Below, one piece after another: positions 24,111-32,430 of a DNA stretch of 64,000 nucleotides. The position numbers and the translations under genes were made by a program. The first letter of the stretch is position 1. The number at the start of each line of letters is the position of its first letter. The notes under the pieces were generated by a model. That model was not told the DNA's origin and searched no databases. It worked only from the letters and a program-made list of their open reading frames with translations. This stretch comes from Alcaligenes pakistanensis (GTDB taxonomy: Bacteria; Pseudomonadota; Gammaproteobacteria; Burkholderiales; Burkholderiaceae_B): the NCBI RefSeq assembly GCF_014652815.1, contig NZ_BMZN01000004.1, positions 375,137 to 439,136 of the forward strand. The letters run 5' to 3'.

Positions 24111-24986
24111 ATGAACGCCAAACTGGCCGCGGCCATTGCCGCTATTCTCTGGGGCTTTACCTACATACTGACCACCACCTGGCTACCGCCTAACCCCTTG
24201 TTCCTGGCTGCTGTCCGGGCATTGGGTGGCGCCATCGTCTTGCTGGTACTGGTCCGCAGCTTGCCCCCCCGTGCTTGGTGGGGACGTCTGGCTGTGCTGG
24301 GCACCTTGAACACCGGCCTGTTTTTTGGTCTGTTCTTTATTGCCGCCACTCGCCTTCCCGGTGGCGTGGCCGCCATCTTCCAGGCTCTCACCCCGCTGGC
24401 TACCATTTTTATTGCCTGGGGCATTCTGGGTGCTCGCCCTGCTTTGATGCGCATTGGTGCTGTCCTCTTAGGCGCACTGGGCGTGTCCTTGGTGGTGATG
24501 TCCAGTCAGGCCCACCTGGATATGATCGGCATTTTTGCCGCCCTGGGTAGCATGCTATCCATTGCCACTGGCGGCGTACTGATGAACAAATGGGGTGCGC
24601 CACCGATCCCGCTGCTGGGTTTTACCGGTTGGCAATTGCTGATTGCTGGCGTTGAGCTAAGCCTGATTGCGTTGCTGACCCAGGATATTCCTACCCAGAT
24701 CATTCCAATTCATTGGGTGGGTTTGTTCCTGCTGGCAACCGTACTGACAGCTGGCCCCTTCGCCCTATGGTTCAGTGCCATCAAACAGCTGGGTGCAGTG
24801 ACCGTGGCCCCCTTCATGCTGCTGGTACCCGTGACCGCTTTTATTCTGGATGCGCTGATCAAAGGAGTCTGGCCCACGTCCCTGCAACTGGTGGGAGTAG
24901 CGCTCGTCATGGGGGGGCTGGTCATGAGTCAAAAAACACTGGCTGTGGCACGTTCGACGCTGGAAGCCTCAGTGCATAAACCATGA
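24111..24986 (+). CDS. EamA-family (DMT) metabolite exporter
   Basis: A 291-residue membrane protein with ten helices in two EamA repeats. The first repeat includes WGFTYILTTTWLPPNPLF and AALRAL-type sequence, and the second starts near residue 150. Drug/metabolite transporter family proteins of this kind export amino acids or small toxins. It lies after the LysR gene and before a DoxX gene (24-base gap, ribosome site AGGAGG), so the three may act together. The substrate is unknown. Confidence 0.9.
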   Translation: MNAKLAAAIAAILWGFTYILTTTWLPPNPLFLAAVRALGGAIVLLVLVRSLPPRAWWGRLAVLGTLNTGLFFGLFFIAATRLPGGVAAIFQALTPLATIFIAWGILGARPALMRIGAVLLGALGVSLVVMSSQAHLDMIGIFAALGSMLSIATGGVLMNKWGAPPIPLLGFTGWQLLIAGVELSLIALLTQDIPTQIIPIHWVGLFLLATVLTAGPFALWFSAIKQLGAVTVAPFMLLVPVTAFILDALIKGVWPTSLQLVGVALVMGGLVMSQKTLAVARSTLEASVHKP

Positions 24987-25010
24987 TCTGAGCATCCAAG
25001 GAGGAGCATC

Positions 25011-25439
25011 ATGAATCACTTCATACAAGAAATACTGCGGTCCCGACTGTTTTATCTGCTGGCCATCCTGCTTTTAACCTACATTTTCTGGTGGAGCGGG
25101 CTAAACAAAGTTTGGGACTTCAACGCGGCCAAAATGGAAATGGCGCACTTCGGACTTGAACCACAAAGCTTGTTTGCACTGTTGACTATTGTGGTGCAAT
25201 TGCTGGGCACATGGCTGCTGCTAAGCGCCAGCCGCCTGGCCTGGTTAGGGGCGCTGATGCTCAGTGTTTTTACCTTATCCACCATCCCTCTGGCACATCG
25301 CTTCTGGGAAATGCAAGGTCTGGAGGCCTTTCTGGAGCAGGCGCTGGTGCAAGACCATATCAGCGTAATCGGAGGGCTACTGGTCGCCGCCGCATTGGCT
25401 CAGGCGCACCGTCAGTCACGTAGCGAAAACCTGTATTGA
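25011..25439 (+). CDS. DoxX-family membrane protein
   Basis: A 142-residue protein with four membrane helices, the size of DoxX/SURF4-like proteins. The start FYLLAILLLTYIFWWSGLNKVWDF is typical: a first helix followed by a Gly-Leu-Asn-Lys turn. A strong AGGAGG ribosome site precedes the ATG. The family is linked to quinone-related or thiol redox reactions in membranes, but no active site is visible. It probably shares an operon with the EamA exporter. Confidence 0.85.
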   Translation: MNHFIQEILRSRLFYLLAILLLTYIFWWSGLNKVWDFNAAKMEMAHFGLEPQSLFALLTIVVQLLGTWLLLSASRLAWLGALMLSVFTLSTIPLAHRFWEMQGLEAFLEQALVQDHISVIGGLLVAAALAQAHRQSRSENLY

Positions 25440-25483
25440 TGCAGCAGCTATCCAGCAGGCATAGACTCTATGCCTGCCATTTT

Positions 25484-26425
25484 TTAACTGGCGCTACTCT
25501 GTGCCTGATCCCGCTGCACATCAAAACCGGCGGCCTGCCACGCTTCCAGCCCCCCCTCCAAAGGGCGCACCCGGCTATAACCACTTTGCAGCAAGCGCTT
25601 GGAAACCAGTGCCGCTGACACCTCGTTGGGGCAATCGCAATACACAACAATTTCCCCGTCGGTGACCAGACTCAAGGTCGCTTCCCCCAGTGCCAAGGTC
25701 ACCGCCCCCGGAATCCGCCCCTGCGCCTGAATAAAGGCCGAGCGTACATCCACAATGACAGGAGGCGTGTCCGAGGACAGCATCTGGTGCAGCTCTTGCA
25801 CGCTAACCCGCTCCATGCACAAGGACTTGATAAAGCGGTGACGCTGCCACCATTTCTTGGCAACGAACACAGCTAAAGCCAAGGCCAGTAATATCCCGCC
25901 CAACACACCCAGGCCAACCAGCACATTCAATAATTCGTCCACCGCCGAGCTAAACAAAGAGCCTAAAAACACAGCCGAACCCGACCAGATCGTGGCCCCG
26001 ATAATGTCGTAAAGCAAAAAGCTGCGTTTACGCGTACCCACCGTACCCGCCAGAACGCTGGCAATCGAGGCAAAGCCAGGAATGAACTTGGCCACCATCA
26101 AAGACGGTGCTCCCCAGCGCATATAAATGGATTCAGTCTGCCGAATGCAGGAATCCGGCGACAAAGAAATCTTACACAAGAGGGCCAGCAGCTTACCACC
26201 GTAACGACGTCCCGCCAGATACCAACCGTAGTCTGCAATCATCGCCCCCAGGACCGCCACGCCCAACAAAGCCCACAAGCTATACCCGCCAGACTCATGC
26301 AAAGCGCCTGTGACCACCAGGACGGGATAAGCAGGCACGGGAGCCCCCGCCTGTTCCACCAGAACGTTGAAAAACACAATCAACAGACCGTGTTGCTCGA
26401 TAAGTTGCAGAATTGATTCGACCAT
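25484..26425 (-). CDS. DedA-family membrane protein fused to a rhodanese domain
   Basis: The N-terminal about 200 residues are a DedA/SNARE-associated protein, with EQAGAPVPAYPVLVVTGAL and KFIPGFASIASVLAG carrying the conserved Pro, Phe and Gly positions. The C-terminal about 100 residues are a rhodanese domain with VDVRSAFIQAQGRIPGA and the catalytic-loop cysteine in VVYCDCPNEVSA. DedA proteins act in lipid flipping and proton-motive-force maintenance; rhodaneses move sulfane sulfur. The fusion recurs in proteobacteria. The start at 26425 (MVESILQLIEQ) is preferred because it matches family beginnings; an in-frame ATG lies at 26494. A Fur-like box lies upstream. Confidence 0.87.
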   Translation of the reverse strand: MVESILQLIEQHGLLIVFFNVLVEQAGAPVPAYPVLVVTGALHESGGYSLWALLGVAVLGAMIADYGWYLAGRRYGGKLLALLCKISLSPDSCIRQTESIYMRWGAPSLMVAKFIPGFASIASVLAGTVGTRKRSFLLYDIIGATIWSGSAVFLGSLFSSAVDELLNVLVGLGVLGGILLALALAVFVAKKWWQRHRFIKSLCMERVSVQELHQMLSSDTPPVIVDVRSAFIQAQGRIPGAVTLALGEATLSLVTDGEIVVYCDCPNEVSAALVSKRLLQSGYSRVRPLEGGLEAWQAAGFDVQRDQAQSSAS

Positions 26426-26498
26426 ATTGCCAAGCGCAGAAATTGCCAGATAGCGCGTATTGTAGGCTGATTCTCCAGCCACAAAATTCATCAATAAA

Positions 26499-26513
26499 CA
26501 AGAATTATTCTCA
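26499..26513 (-). promoter_or_regulatory. Fur-like 7-1-7 inverted repeat before the DedA-rhodanese gene
   Basis: On the minus strand TGAGAAT-A-ATTCTTG, close to the TGATAAT-N-ATTATCA Fur pattern. It lies 74 bases upstream of the preferred start. Iron control is inferred only. Confidence 0.4.
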
Positions 26514-26582
26514 TTAAAACCCTACAGGTTAACGATAGTAGCCAGCACTTTTTACCTGTCTATACAATACCTGCGTCAATAA

Positions 26583-26760
26583 CGGTTCAGGTGAGAGTCT
26601 TCACTTGATGAAGCGCCGACGGAGCAACGACCCCGGAATCTCTCAGGCAAAAGAATCTTGAACCCTTGACGTTCTGGAGAGAGGCACATCAGTGCCCACC
26701 GAAGGGGACCATCGCCCGCCGATGGATAAGCTCTCAGGTAAACGGACAGAGGGGGTACAG
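26583..26760 (+). ncRNA. Tandem glycine riboswitch (two aptamers)
   Basis: Two consecutive glycine-aptamer signatures are readable. The first (about 26588-26662) has CGCCGACGGAGCAACG, CCCCGGAATCTCTCAGGCAA and AAAGAA. The second (about 26672-26757) has TCTGGAGAGAGGCAC, CACCGAAGGGGACCAT, GATAAGCTCTCAGGTAAA and CGGACAGAGGGG. These are the conserved cores of the gcvT-type motif. The downstream gene is a CycA-type glycine/alanine/serine permease. The span from aptamer to start codon (about 285 bases) holds a possible leader peptide and a hairpin that may act as expression platform. Confidence 0.93.
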
Positions 26761-26920
26761 AGGCTATATGGCCTCTGTTCACCTATTCGTCCGGAGCCTA
26801 TCTATGAGCAGATAGTCGGGTGCCATTTTCTGGCCGCCTGACATACACCACCTATTCCCATTTCTATTCGCACACAGGTCTGTTTTGACATTTCATGTCG
26901 TCAGAACAAGGAGGACTGCT

Positions 26921-26968
26921 GTGCGCTCCATACCCTATTTAGATCGGCATCAAGAAAACCGTCCTTGA
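26921..26968 (+). CDS. Possible 15-codon leader peptide between riboswitch and permease
   Basis: GTG start six bases after a near-perfect AAGGAGG ribosome site (26908-26914), encoding MRSIPYLDRHQENRP with TGA at 26966-26968. The stop codon sits in the loop of the hairpin CCGTCCT-TG-AGGACGG (26959-26974). Ribosomes finishing this peptide would cover the hairpin, so a coupling role in attenuation is possible. No family is known to me. The ribosome site may also be coincidental. Confidence 0.4.
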   Translation: MRSIPYLDRHQENRP

Positions 26969-26992
26969 GGACGGGTTGTGCCCTTTGTTTTC
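26959..26992 (+). terminator. Hairpin with T-rich tail, possible riboswitch expression platform
   Basis: CCGTCCT and AGGACGG form a 7-bp stem (26959-26974), followed by GTTGTGCCCTTTGTTTTC, which is T-rich but not a clean T-run. It is a candidate attenuator between the glycine riboswitch and cycA. Confidence 0.4.
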
Positions 26993-27046
26993 TCGCAGCA
27001 CAGTCATAATTACGCATTTGAACGAAAAAAAAACTAGGAGAACAGT

Positions 27047-28453
27047 GTGTCTCAGCAACATTCATCTGGACTGCAGCGCTCGTTGAAAAACCGGCACCTG
27101 CAACTGATAGCAATTGGAGGCGCTATCGGTACAGGGCTATTTATGGGGTCAGGCCGTACCATTAGCCTGGCCGGACCCTCGGTCTTGTTTACATACATGA
27201 TCATTGGGTTCTTTTTGTTTTTTGTTATGCGGGCAATGGGGGAGTTGCTCCTGCATAACCTGGAATACAAATCTTTCGTGGATTTCTCCGCCGACATTCT
27301 GGGCCCCACCATGGGCTACTTTCTGGGCTGGAGTTATTGGTTTTGTTGGGTGGTCATTGGCATCGCAGATATTGTCGCCATTACCGGCTATACCCAATTC
27401 TGGTGGCCTGACATTCCATTGTGGTTACCGGGCCTGGCGTGTATTGCCTTCTTGCTGATCTTTAACCTGCTATCGGCCAAATTGTTTGGCGAGCTGGAGT
27501 TCTGGTTTGCATTGGTCAAGATCGTTGCCATTGTTGCCCTGATCGGTGTGGGCGCCTATCTGCTGTTCAGCGGTTTCGTCGGCCCAACCGGCGAGAAAGC
27601 CAGCCTGACCCACTTGTGGGATCGTGGTGGCATGTTCCCCAATGGCATCACCGGCTTCTTTGCCGCCTTCCAGATCGCCATCTTTGCCTTTGTGGGGATT
27701 GAGTTGGTGGGTACGGCGTCGGCAGAAACTGCTGATCCAGCCAAAAATCTGCCCAAAGCCATCAACAAAATCCCAATCCGTGTGATTGTGTTTTACGTGC
27801 TGGCACTGACCGCCATCATGACCGTCACCCCTTGGGATATTGTCGCGCCCAACAAGAGCCCGTTTGTGAATATGTTCTTGCTGATCGGCGTGGGTGCTGC
27901 AGCGGCCATCATCAACTTTGTGGTGCTGACCTCGGCCTTGTCCTCGGCCAATAGCGGCATGTTCTCGACAGGCCGCATGCTGTACGGTCTGTCCAAAAAC
28001 AAGCTGGCTCCAGAAGCATTCAGCCAGTTGTCGCGTAACGGTACCCCTCGCAATGGTCTTATCTACTCGTGCGCCCTCTTGCTGTCCAGCCTATTCCTGC
28101 TTTACGCAGAAGGCGATGTTATGCGCGTATTCACGATTGTGACCACCGTAGCCAGCATCTGCTTTATTTTTGTCTGGGCGGTGATTCTGATCACCTACTT
28201 GCAGTACCGCCGCATTCGCCCTGAAGCACATGCCACATCGACCTACAAAATGCCGTTTGCGATTCCCATGTGCTATCTGACGCTGGTGTTCTTTGCTTTT
28301 GCGCTGTACTTGTTCAGCCAGGAAGAAGAAACCTTGATTGGTTTGATGGCGACCCCTTTCTGGTTCCTGGCTCTGTTTATCTGCCTGCCTTTCTACAAGA
28401 AACGCATGAAGAAAGACTTGGCATTGGGCCTGGCGGCGCAAAGCGTACGCTAA
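27047..28453 (+). CDS. cycA: CycA-type D-serine/D-alanine/glycine permease
   Basis: Amino-acid/proton symporter of the APC family (AAT group), 468 residues and twelve helices. The opening GLQRSLKNRHLQLIAIGGAIG followed by TGLFMGSGRTISLAGP is the substrate-binding helix 1 signature. YKSFVDFSADILGP and FFAAFQIAIFAFVGIELVGT match CycA of enteric bacteria. It starts at GTG after TAGGAGA. Glycine as a substrate agrees with the upstream tandem glycine riboswitch. A perfect 13-bp hairpin begins 13 bases after the stop. Confidence 0.92.
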   Translation: MSQQHSSGLQRSLKNRHLQLIAIGGAIGTGLFMGSGRTISLAGPSVLFTYMIIGFFLFFVMRAMGELLLHNLEYKSFVDFSADILGPTMGYFLGWSYWFCWVVIGIADIVAITGYTQFWWPDIPLWLPGLACIAFLLIFNLLSAKLFGELEFWFALVKIVAIVALIGVGAYLLFSGFVGPTGEKASLTHLWDRGGMFPNGITGFFAAFQIAIFAFVGIELVGTASAETADPAKNLPKAINKIPIRVIVFYVLALTAIMTVTPWDIVAPNKSPFVNMFLLIGVGAAAAIINFVVLTSALSSANSGMFSTGRMLYGLSKNKLAPEAFSQLSRNGTPRNGLIYSCALLLSSLFLLYAEGDVMRVFTIVTTVASICFIFVWAVILITYLQYRRIRPEAHATSTYKMPFAIPMCYLTLVFFAFALYLFSQEEETLIGLMATPFWFLALFICLPFYKKRMKKDLALGLAAQSVR

Positions 28454-28465
28454 GTTGTGATGGAC

Positions 28466-28495
28466 ACAACACGGTTCTACCAAGAACCGTGTTGT
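28466..28495 (+). terminator. Perfect 13-bp hairpin after cycA
   Basis: ACAACACGGTTCT and AGAACCGTGTTGT pair perfectly around ACCA. No T-run follows, so it may protect the 3' end, with the true terminator at about 28605-28633. Confidence 0.55.
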
Positions 28496-28604
28496 AGCAG
28501 CCGGGTCTAGCCTCGTTCTACAAAACTTGGCTGGCACACACTGGCAACACTCCACCCTGCAGTCTTTGGATAGCAGATCTGGAACGAGGCTGGAGCCCGG
28601 CAGC

Positions 28605-28633
28605 AAAAAGCCACCCAAACGGGTGGCTTTTTT
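28605..28633. terminator. Bidirectional rho-independent terminator
   Basis: AAAAAGCCACCC-AAAC-GGGTGGCTTTTTT is a strong stem with A-run and T-run on both sides. It serves cycA (+) and the convergent TonB receptor (-). Confidence 0.9.
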
Positions 28634-28687
28634 CATACTCATTACCATAGGCAGAGTCAGGCTTTCACAGCCCTTCCCTCCTCTGGC

Positions 28688-31258
28688 TCAGAACTGATAA
28701 CGCATATTCACCGTGACGTTTCTTGGTGCCCCCCAGGAATACTGAATACGCCCAAAGTCCCTCAAGCCAGACATGTACTTCTTATCGAACACGTTGTTCA
28801 CGTTGGCACCTACGCTCAGATGTTTGTTCACCTGATAACGGGCCATCATGTCGAACACCCAGTACGAAGGCTGATCCATCAAGCGAGCCGAGGCCTTGCT
28901 TTGCCAACGCGCTGCCACACCGACCGCCAAACCAGGCACGGCCTGCCCAAAGCGGTAGCTGCTAGCCAGCTTGAACTGGTGCTTGGGCACAACGTCCGTC
29001 ACCTGCAGGCTGCTGCTGTTTTGCACATAGCTGCCCTGCAATTGCCAGCCTGGGGCCACTTCACCCGACAGCTCTAGCTCGTAACCACGGCGAGTAGCAC
29101 CGTTAACCGCACGATAAATAGTTTCACCTGTGGGGCGAACCTCACCAGTAGACTCCGCCGTATTGTCTGTCTTCATCCAAAAGCGAGCCACGCTGGCATT
29201 CAAAGCACCATTGAAGAACTCACCTTTTGCGCCCAGCTCGTAAGTCAGGCCGCGTTCCGGGTCCAGCGTATTGCCATCAATATCCTTGGCGCTTTGAGCT
29301 TTGAAGATGCTGGCATAACTACCATAGACAGAGATCTGATCATTCAGATCCACCACCAGACCGGCGTAGGGCGTCAACACCCCATGCTGCTTGAAATCGT
29401 TATTGCTGTAGGAATATGGGGTTTCATCAAACTGCTTGAAATCGGTATAGCGAATGCCGCCAATCAACTTCACCGGATCGGCCAGACTGAACAAACCCGC
29501 CGCGTACAAGGAGTTGCGCTGCGAGCTGAAGTAGCTGTGGTTATCAATGGGCATGGTGGTGAAGTCGGGTATCTCCAGAACACCGCCGCCCCCCACGTAA
29601 TCCAGATCGACATTGCTAAAGCGCTCGCCACCGGCGTACGACTCCGTCGTGGTCCGATACGTATCCGCCCCAAAACGCAGTTCGTGCTGGCGGCCGAACA
29701 AGTTAAATGGTCCCTGCACTTCCAGGGCCAGATTGCGGTTGCGGGTTTCATAATCGCGAGACCAGGTCAGGTCCACCACCGCCGGCTTGGCCGTAAACCA
29801 GACCCCTTCTTGCCCACCCGGCATCACCGTTTTATCTAGACTGCCTTTCAAGGTGGCCGACCAATCGTTATCAAAGCGATGCGTCAAATCCATATACAAG
29901 GTACTAACTTTCTGGTCATAGCCAGACCAAGGCGCTGCCACGTTAAATTCCCGCGGCTTCATTCCCAGAAACTCTCCGTTTGCCGCATAAGCCTGAATCA
30001 TGGCCGTCCCGGCTGCACCTTTTTGAGTACGGTTCTTCTGCGTAAAACTGACGCTTAACGTCGTGCGATCCGTCAGGTCCGCTTCCACAATCCCGTAAAA
30101 GGTCTTGTTGCTGGCCTTCACATAATCCTGAAAACCCTTGCCATCAGCCGCTGCAGCAACCAGACGCCCGCGCACGGAACCACTTTCATTCAAAGGCGAG
30201 CTGATATCGGCATCCATCCGATAGTTATCCCAACTGCCCGCTGCGGCCCCAATACTGGCCTGAAACTGTTCTGTGGGACGCTTGCGAATCATGTTCACCG
30301 TGCCGCCATAAGCACCATCCCCGGTCATCAGTCCGGACGAGCCTTTCAGAACCTCGATACGATCAATCTCGGCCATATCATCCATGGAGTAATGGGCCTG
30401 GGTATTGATCAGCCAGCCACTGGCCTTATGCCGCAGCCCGTCGGTCTGCATATTCACCGCCGAGCCACGAATCGCAAAGTTGAAGGCATCACCTTGCTGG
30501 TCTACCGACACACCGGGAGTCTGCTCCAGCACGTCAGACAATTTGTACAAATTGAAGTCATCCAGACGCTCGCGCGTCATGACAGTGATGGACTGAGGGG
30601 TTTCGCGTAAAGACAGATCAAAACCCGTCGCCGTGCGGCTAGGCCCTGCTGCCGTGTATGAGCCCGAGCCTTCCGTAACCGGACTGGAAGCGCGCACCTT
30701 GATGGCCGCCAACTCTTCTACATCCAGTTTCTTGCGCAGATGAATCGTGTTGCCAGTACGGGTATAAGCAATGCCGCTGCCTTGCAGCAACTTGTCCAAC
30801 GCCGCTTCCGGCGCCATGCGGCCAGAGACAGCCTGAGCCTTGATGCCACGCACCAGATCCGAGGTGTAAATAAACTGGAAAGACGTTTGCTGGCCTAATT
30901 GCAGCAAGGCATCACCCAAAGACGAGGACGGAATGGAGACCGTCACATCAGCTTTCTGGGCAAGAGAGACAGAGGGAACAAGCGTCGCCGACAAGGCCAG
31001 GGCAAGCGCCAGCGTCAAGGTCGGCGCAGCCAAAGGGAAACGAGCCGCGCGCCCCCCAACCGGGGAGTGAGAACGAGAGGAACGGAGAGTCACAGAGGTC
31101 TTCCTAACAGACAGAGGTCCTGTAGATGTACGAATGGGTATCCCTTTGGCCAAAGGATGGGGCCGGTCGCACGAAGCGTGCGAAAAACCTGCCTTCATAG
31201 GTACAACGGACGGGGGGCGGAAAACCCTGAATGGGAGATTGGAGGAACGTATCAGCAA
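28688..31258 (-). CDS. FecA-type TonB-dependent receptor with STN signalling domain
   Basis: Outer-membrane siderophore receptor of up to 856 residues. After a long hydrophobic signal (about residues 74-99) comes a secretin/TonB short N-terminal domain (about 105-175; VSIPSSSLGDALLQLGQQ, AALDKLLQGSGIAY), which contacts an anti-sigma factor. The plug contains DRIEVLKGSSGLMTGDGAYGG, and the barrel ends in VNMRYQF with terminal Phe. The STN domain fits the FecI/FecR genes upstream, so ligand binding should switch on its own expression. The start is uncertain: ATGs at 31258 and 31198 both precede the signal. An unrelated gene separates it from fecR. Confidence 0.93.
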   Translation of the reverse strand: MLIRSSNLPFRVFRPPSVVPMKAGFSHASCDRPHPLAKGIPIRTSTGPLSVRKTSVTLRSSRSHSPVGGRAARFPLAAPTLTLALALALSATLVPSVSLAQKADVTVSIPSSSLGDALLQLGQQTSFQFIYTSDLVRGIKAQAVSGRMAPEAALDKLLQGSGIAYTRTGNTIHLRKKLDVEELAAIKVRASSPVTEGSGSYTAAGPSRTATGFDLSLRETPQSITVMTRERLDDFNLYKLSDVLEQTPGVSVDQQGDAFNFAIRGSAVNMQTDGLRHKASGWLINTQAHYSMDDMAEIDRIEVLKGSSGLMTGDGAYGGTVNMIRKRPTEQFQASIGAAAGSWDNYRMDADISSPLNESGSVRGRLVAAAADGKGFQDYVKASNKTFYGIVEADLTDRTTLSVSFTQKNRTQKGAAGTAMIQAYAANGEFLGMKPREFNVAAPWSGYDQKVSTLYMDLTHRFDNDWSATLKGSLDKTVMPGGQEGVWFTAKPAVVDLTWSRDYETRNRNLALEVQGPFNLFGRQHELRFGADTYRTTTESYAGGERFSNVDLDYVGGGGVLEIPDFTTMPIDNHSYFSSQRNSLYAAGLFSLADPVKLIGGIRYTDFKQFDETPYSYSNNDFKQHGVLTPYAGLVVDLNDQISVYGSYASIFKAQSAKDIDGNTLDPERGLTYELGAKGEFFNGALNASVARFWMKTDNTAESTGEVRPTGETIYRAVNGATRRGYELELSGEVAPGWQLQGSYVQNSSSLQVTDVVPKHQFKLASSYRFGQAVPGLAVGVAARWQSKASARLMDQPSYWVFDMMARYQVNKHLSVGANVNNVFDKKYMSGLRDFGRIQYSWGAPRNVTVNMRYQF

Positions 31259-31480
31259 CGAGCAGCCAAGGAGTGAGGCAGCCCAATTAGTAGTCTAATA
31301 AGTTAAGCTGCGTACGCATTTGAACTGCCCCCACTTAGACAACTTTTTGATAGACGTCCCATTTGTATGTCTGCTTCCGACCCGTTGCTGTCGTTCGTTC
31401 TTCGGTTGCTAATGCTTGCCGATCAAGTCGAGCGGATCGATGTGTTGTCGACAAAACGACATCGGCCCGCTCGCACGACG

Positions 31481-32233
31481 TCAGGCATTCTGAGCAGCGT
31501 ATGCATCCTGCTTATCAAGGAAGGCCGACACACGACTATTCCCATACGCCAAGTCTTGAGATATCTTGAATTCCTCAAAATTTTGTGCTGCTACCACCAA
31601 TGCTCGGGTGGTAGTTGCGCTGCTAAGCGCAATGCCCCTGAAGAGGGGGGTAGCCCAAGGACGCTGATCGACTTTGACGAAGGCGAGAATCCCGCCGACC
31701 ATTACCCGATACATGTTGAGGCCTTCCTTGCGATCTGGCTTGGGAGCACGATAGGCGAAGACGCCAGCATCGTCGGGGCTGAGCCGAAGACGCATTAGCA
31801 CGGCATCGAAGAAGTTGGGGATAGGAGCTCCCTCAAAGGCGACGCGCTGAAGCTCACTTTTGTAGGGGCCGAGGTCGATCTTGCCAAGCTCGCGGCGAGT
31901 AACTGCGTATTTCCAGAGCAGCGCAGCATAGAAGCGCAATGTGACGTCTGGCGCCTGTTCAGCACTGACCACCTTGAACTCCTGCATACCTACTCCAGCA
32001 TTCCGTAGCGATACGAACGCCTTTGCGGTGCTCTCTTCAAAACGGCCAATAGACGAATCACAGTGTCCACAGAGGATACTTGAGTCCCAAAGGCCTGACT
32101 GACTCTCGAGATACCCAGGGCATGAGGGTAATACGAAGGCATGCGCTTTCCCAACTTGGACCTCTGTAGCCATTACCCGCGGAATCAGGTGCGACTTGAT
32201 CGTAGGACACGCGCTGCAAATAAGACAGGTCAT
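31481..32233 (-). CDS. Orphan protein with Zn-type cysteine pairs and a KSHLIPR motif
   Basis: About 250 residues. I do not assign a function. The preferred start (ATG at 32233) gives MTCLICSACPTIKSHLIPR, and further on SSILCGHCDSSIGRFE. This CxxC, then SH-IP, then CxxC arrangement resembles uncharacterised proteins with a degenerate HNH-like zinc ribbon. The rest is a helical region with LRFYAALLWKYAVTRREL. Neither 32233 nor the longer 32329 start has a good ribosome site. It sits between the FecA-type receptor and fecR on the same strand, splitting an otherwise normal fecIRA set, which suggests a later insertion. Confidence 0.65.
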   Translation of the reverse strand: MTCLICSACPTIKSHLIPRVMATEVQVGKAHAFVLPSCPGYLESQSGLWDSSILCGHCDSSIGRFEESTAKAFVSLRNAGVGMQEFKVVSAEQAPDVTLRFYAALLWKYAVTRRELGKIDLGPYKSELQRVAFEGAPIPNFFDAVLMRLRLSPDDAGVFAYRAPKPDRKEGLNMYRVMVGGILAFVKVDQRPWATPLFRGIALSSATTTRALVVAAQNFEEFKISQDLAYGNSRVSAFLDKQDAYAAQNA

Positions 32234-32364
32234 TTCGTTTTCGCAAGCATGAATATTGGCTGAATGAAAGCAAGGCTCGAATAGTACTCGCGAAGTAAAG
32301 AGACTTCCATCACGCGACGTCTCCCACATCTGAGTAGCACTTGTACTTGGAGTCTAGTTCCGAC

Positions 32365-32388
32365 GACTGCTTTCGTCCGAAAGCAGTC
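32365..32388. terminator. 10-bp hairpin downstream of fecR
   Basis: GACTGCTTTC and GAAAGCAGTC pair around GTCC between fecR and the orphan gene. No T-run is present on the minus strand, so it is only a possible terminator or insertion-junction feature. Confidence 0.4.
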
Positions 32389-32430
32389 ATAAATAAAACC
32401 CAGATCCGTCTACTGCAAACCCCATCTACA

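Noticed and set aside
31367-31798. Plus-strand open frame opposite the orphan gene
   Set aside because: No ribosome site and no family motif; the minus-strand frame with Cys motifs is the better gene.
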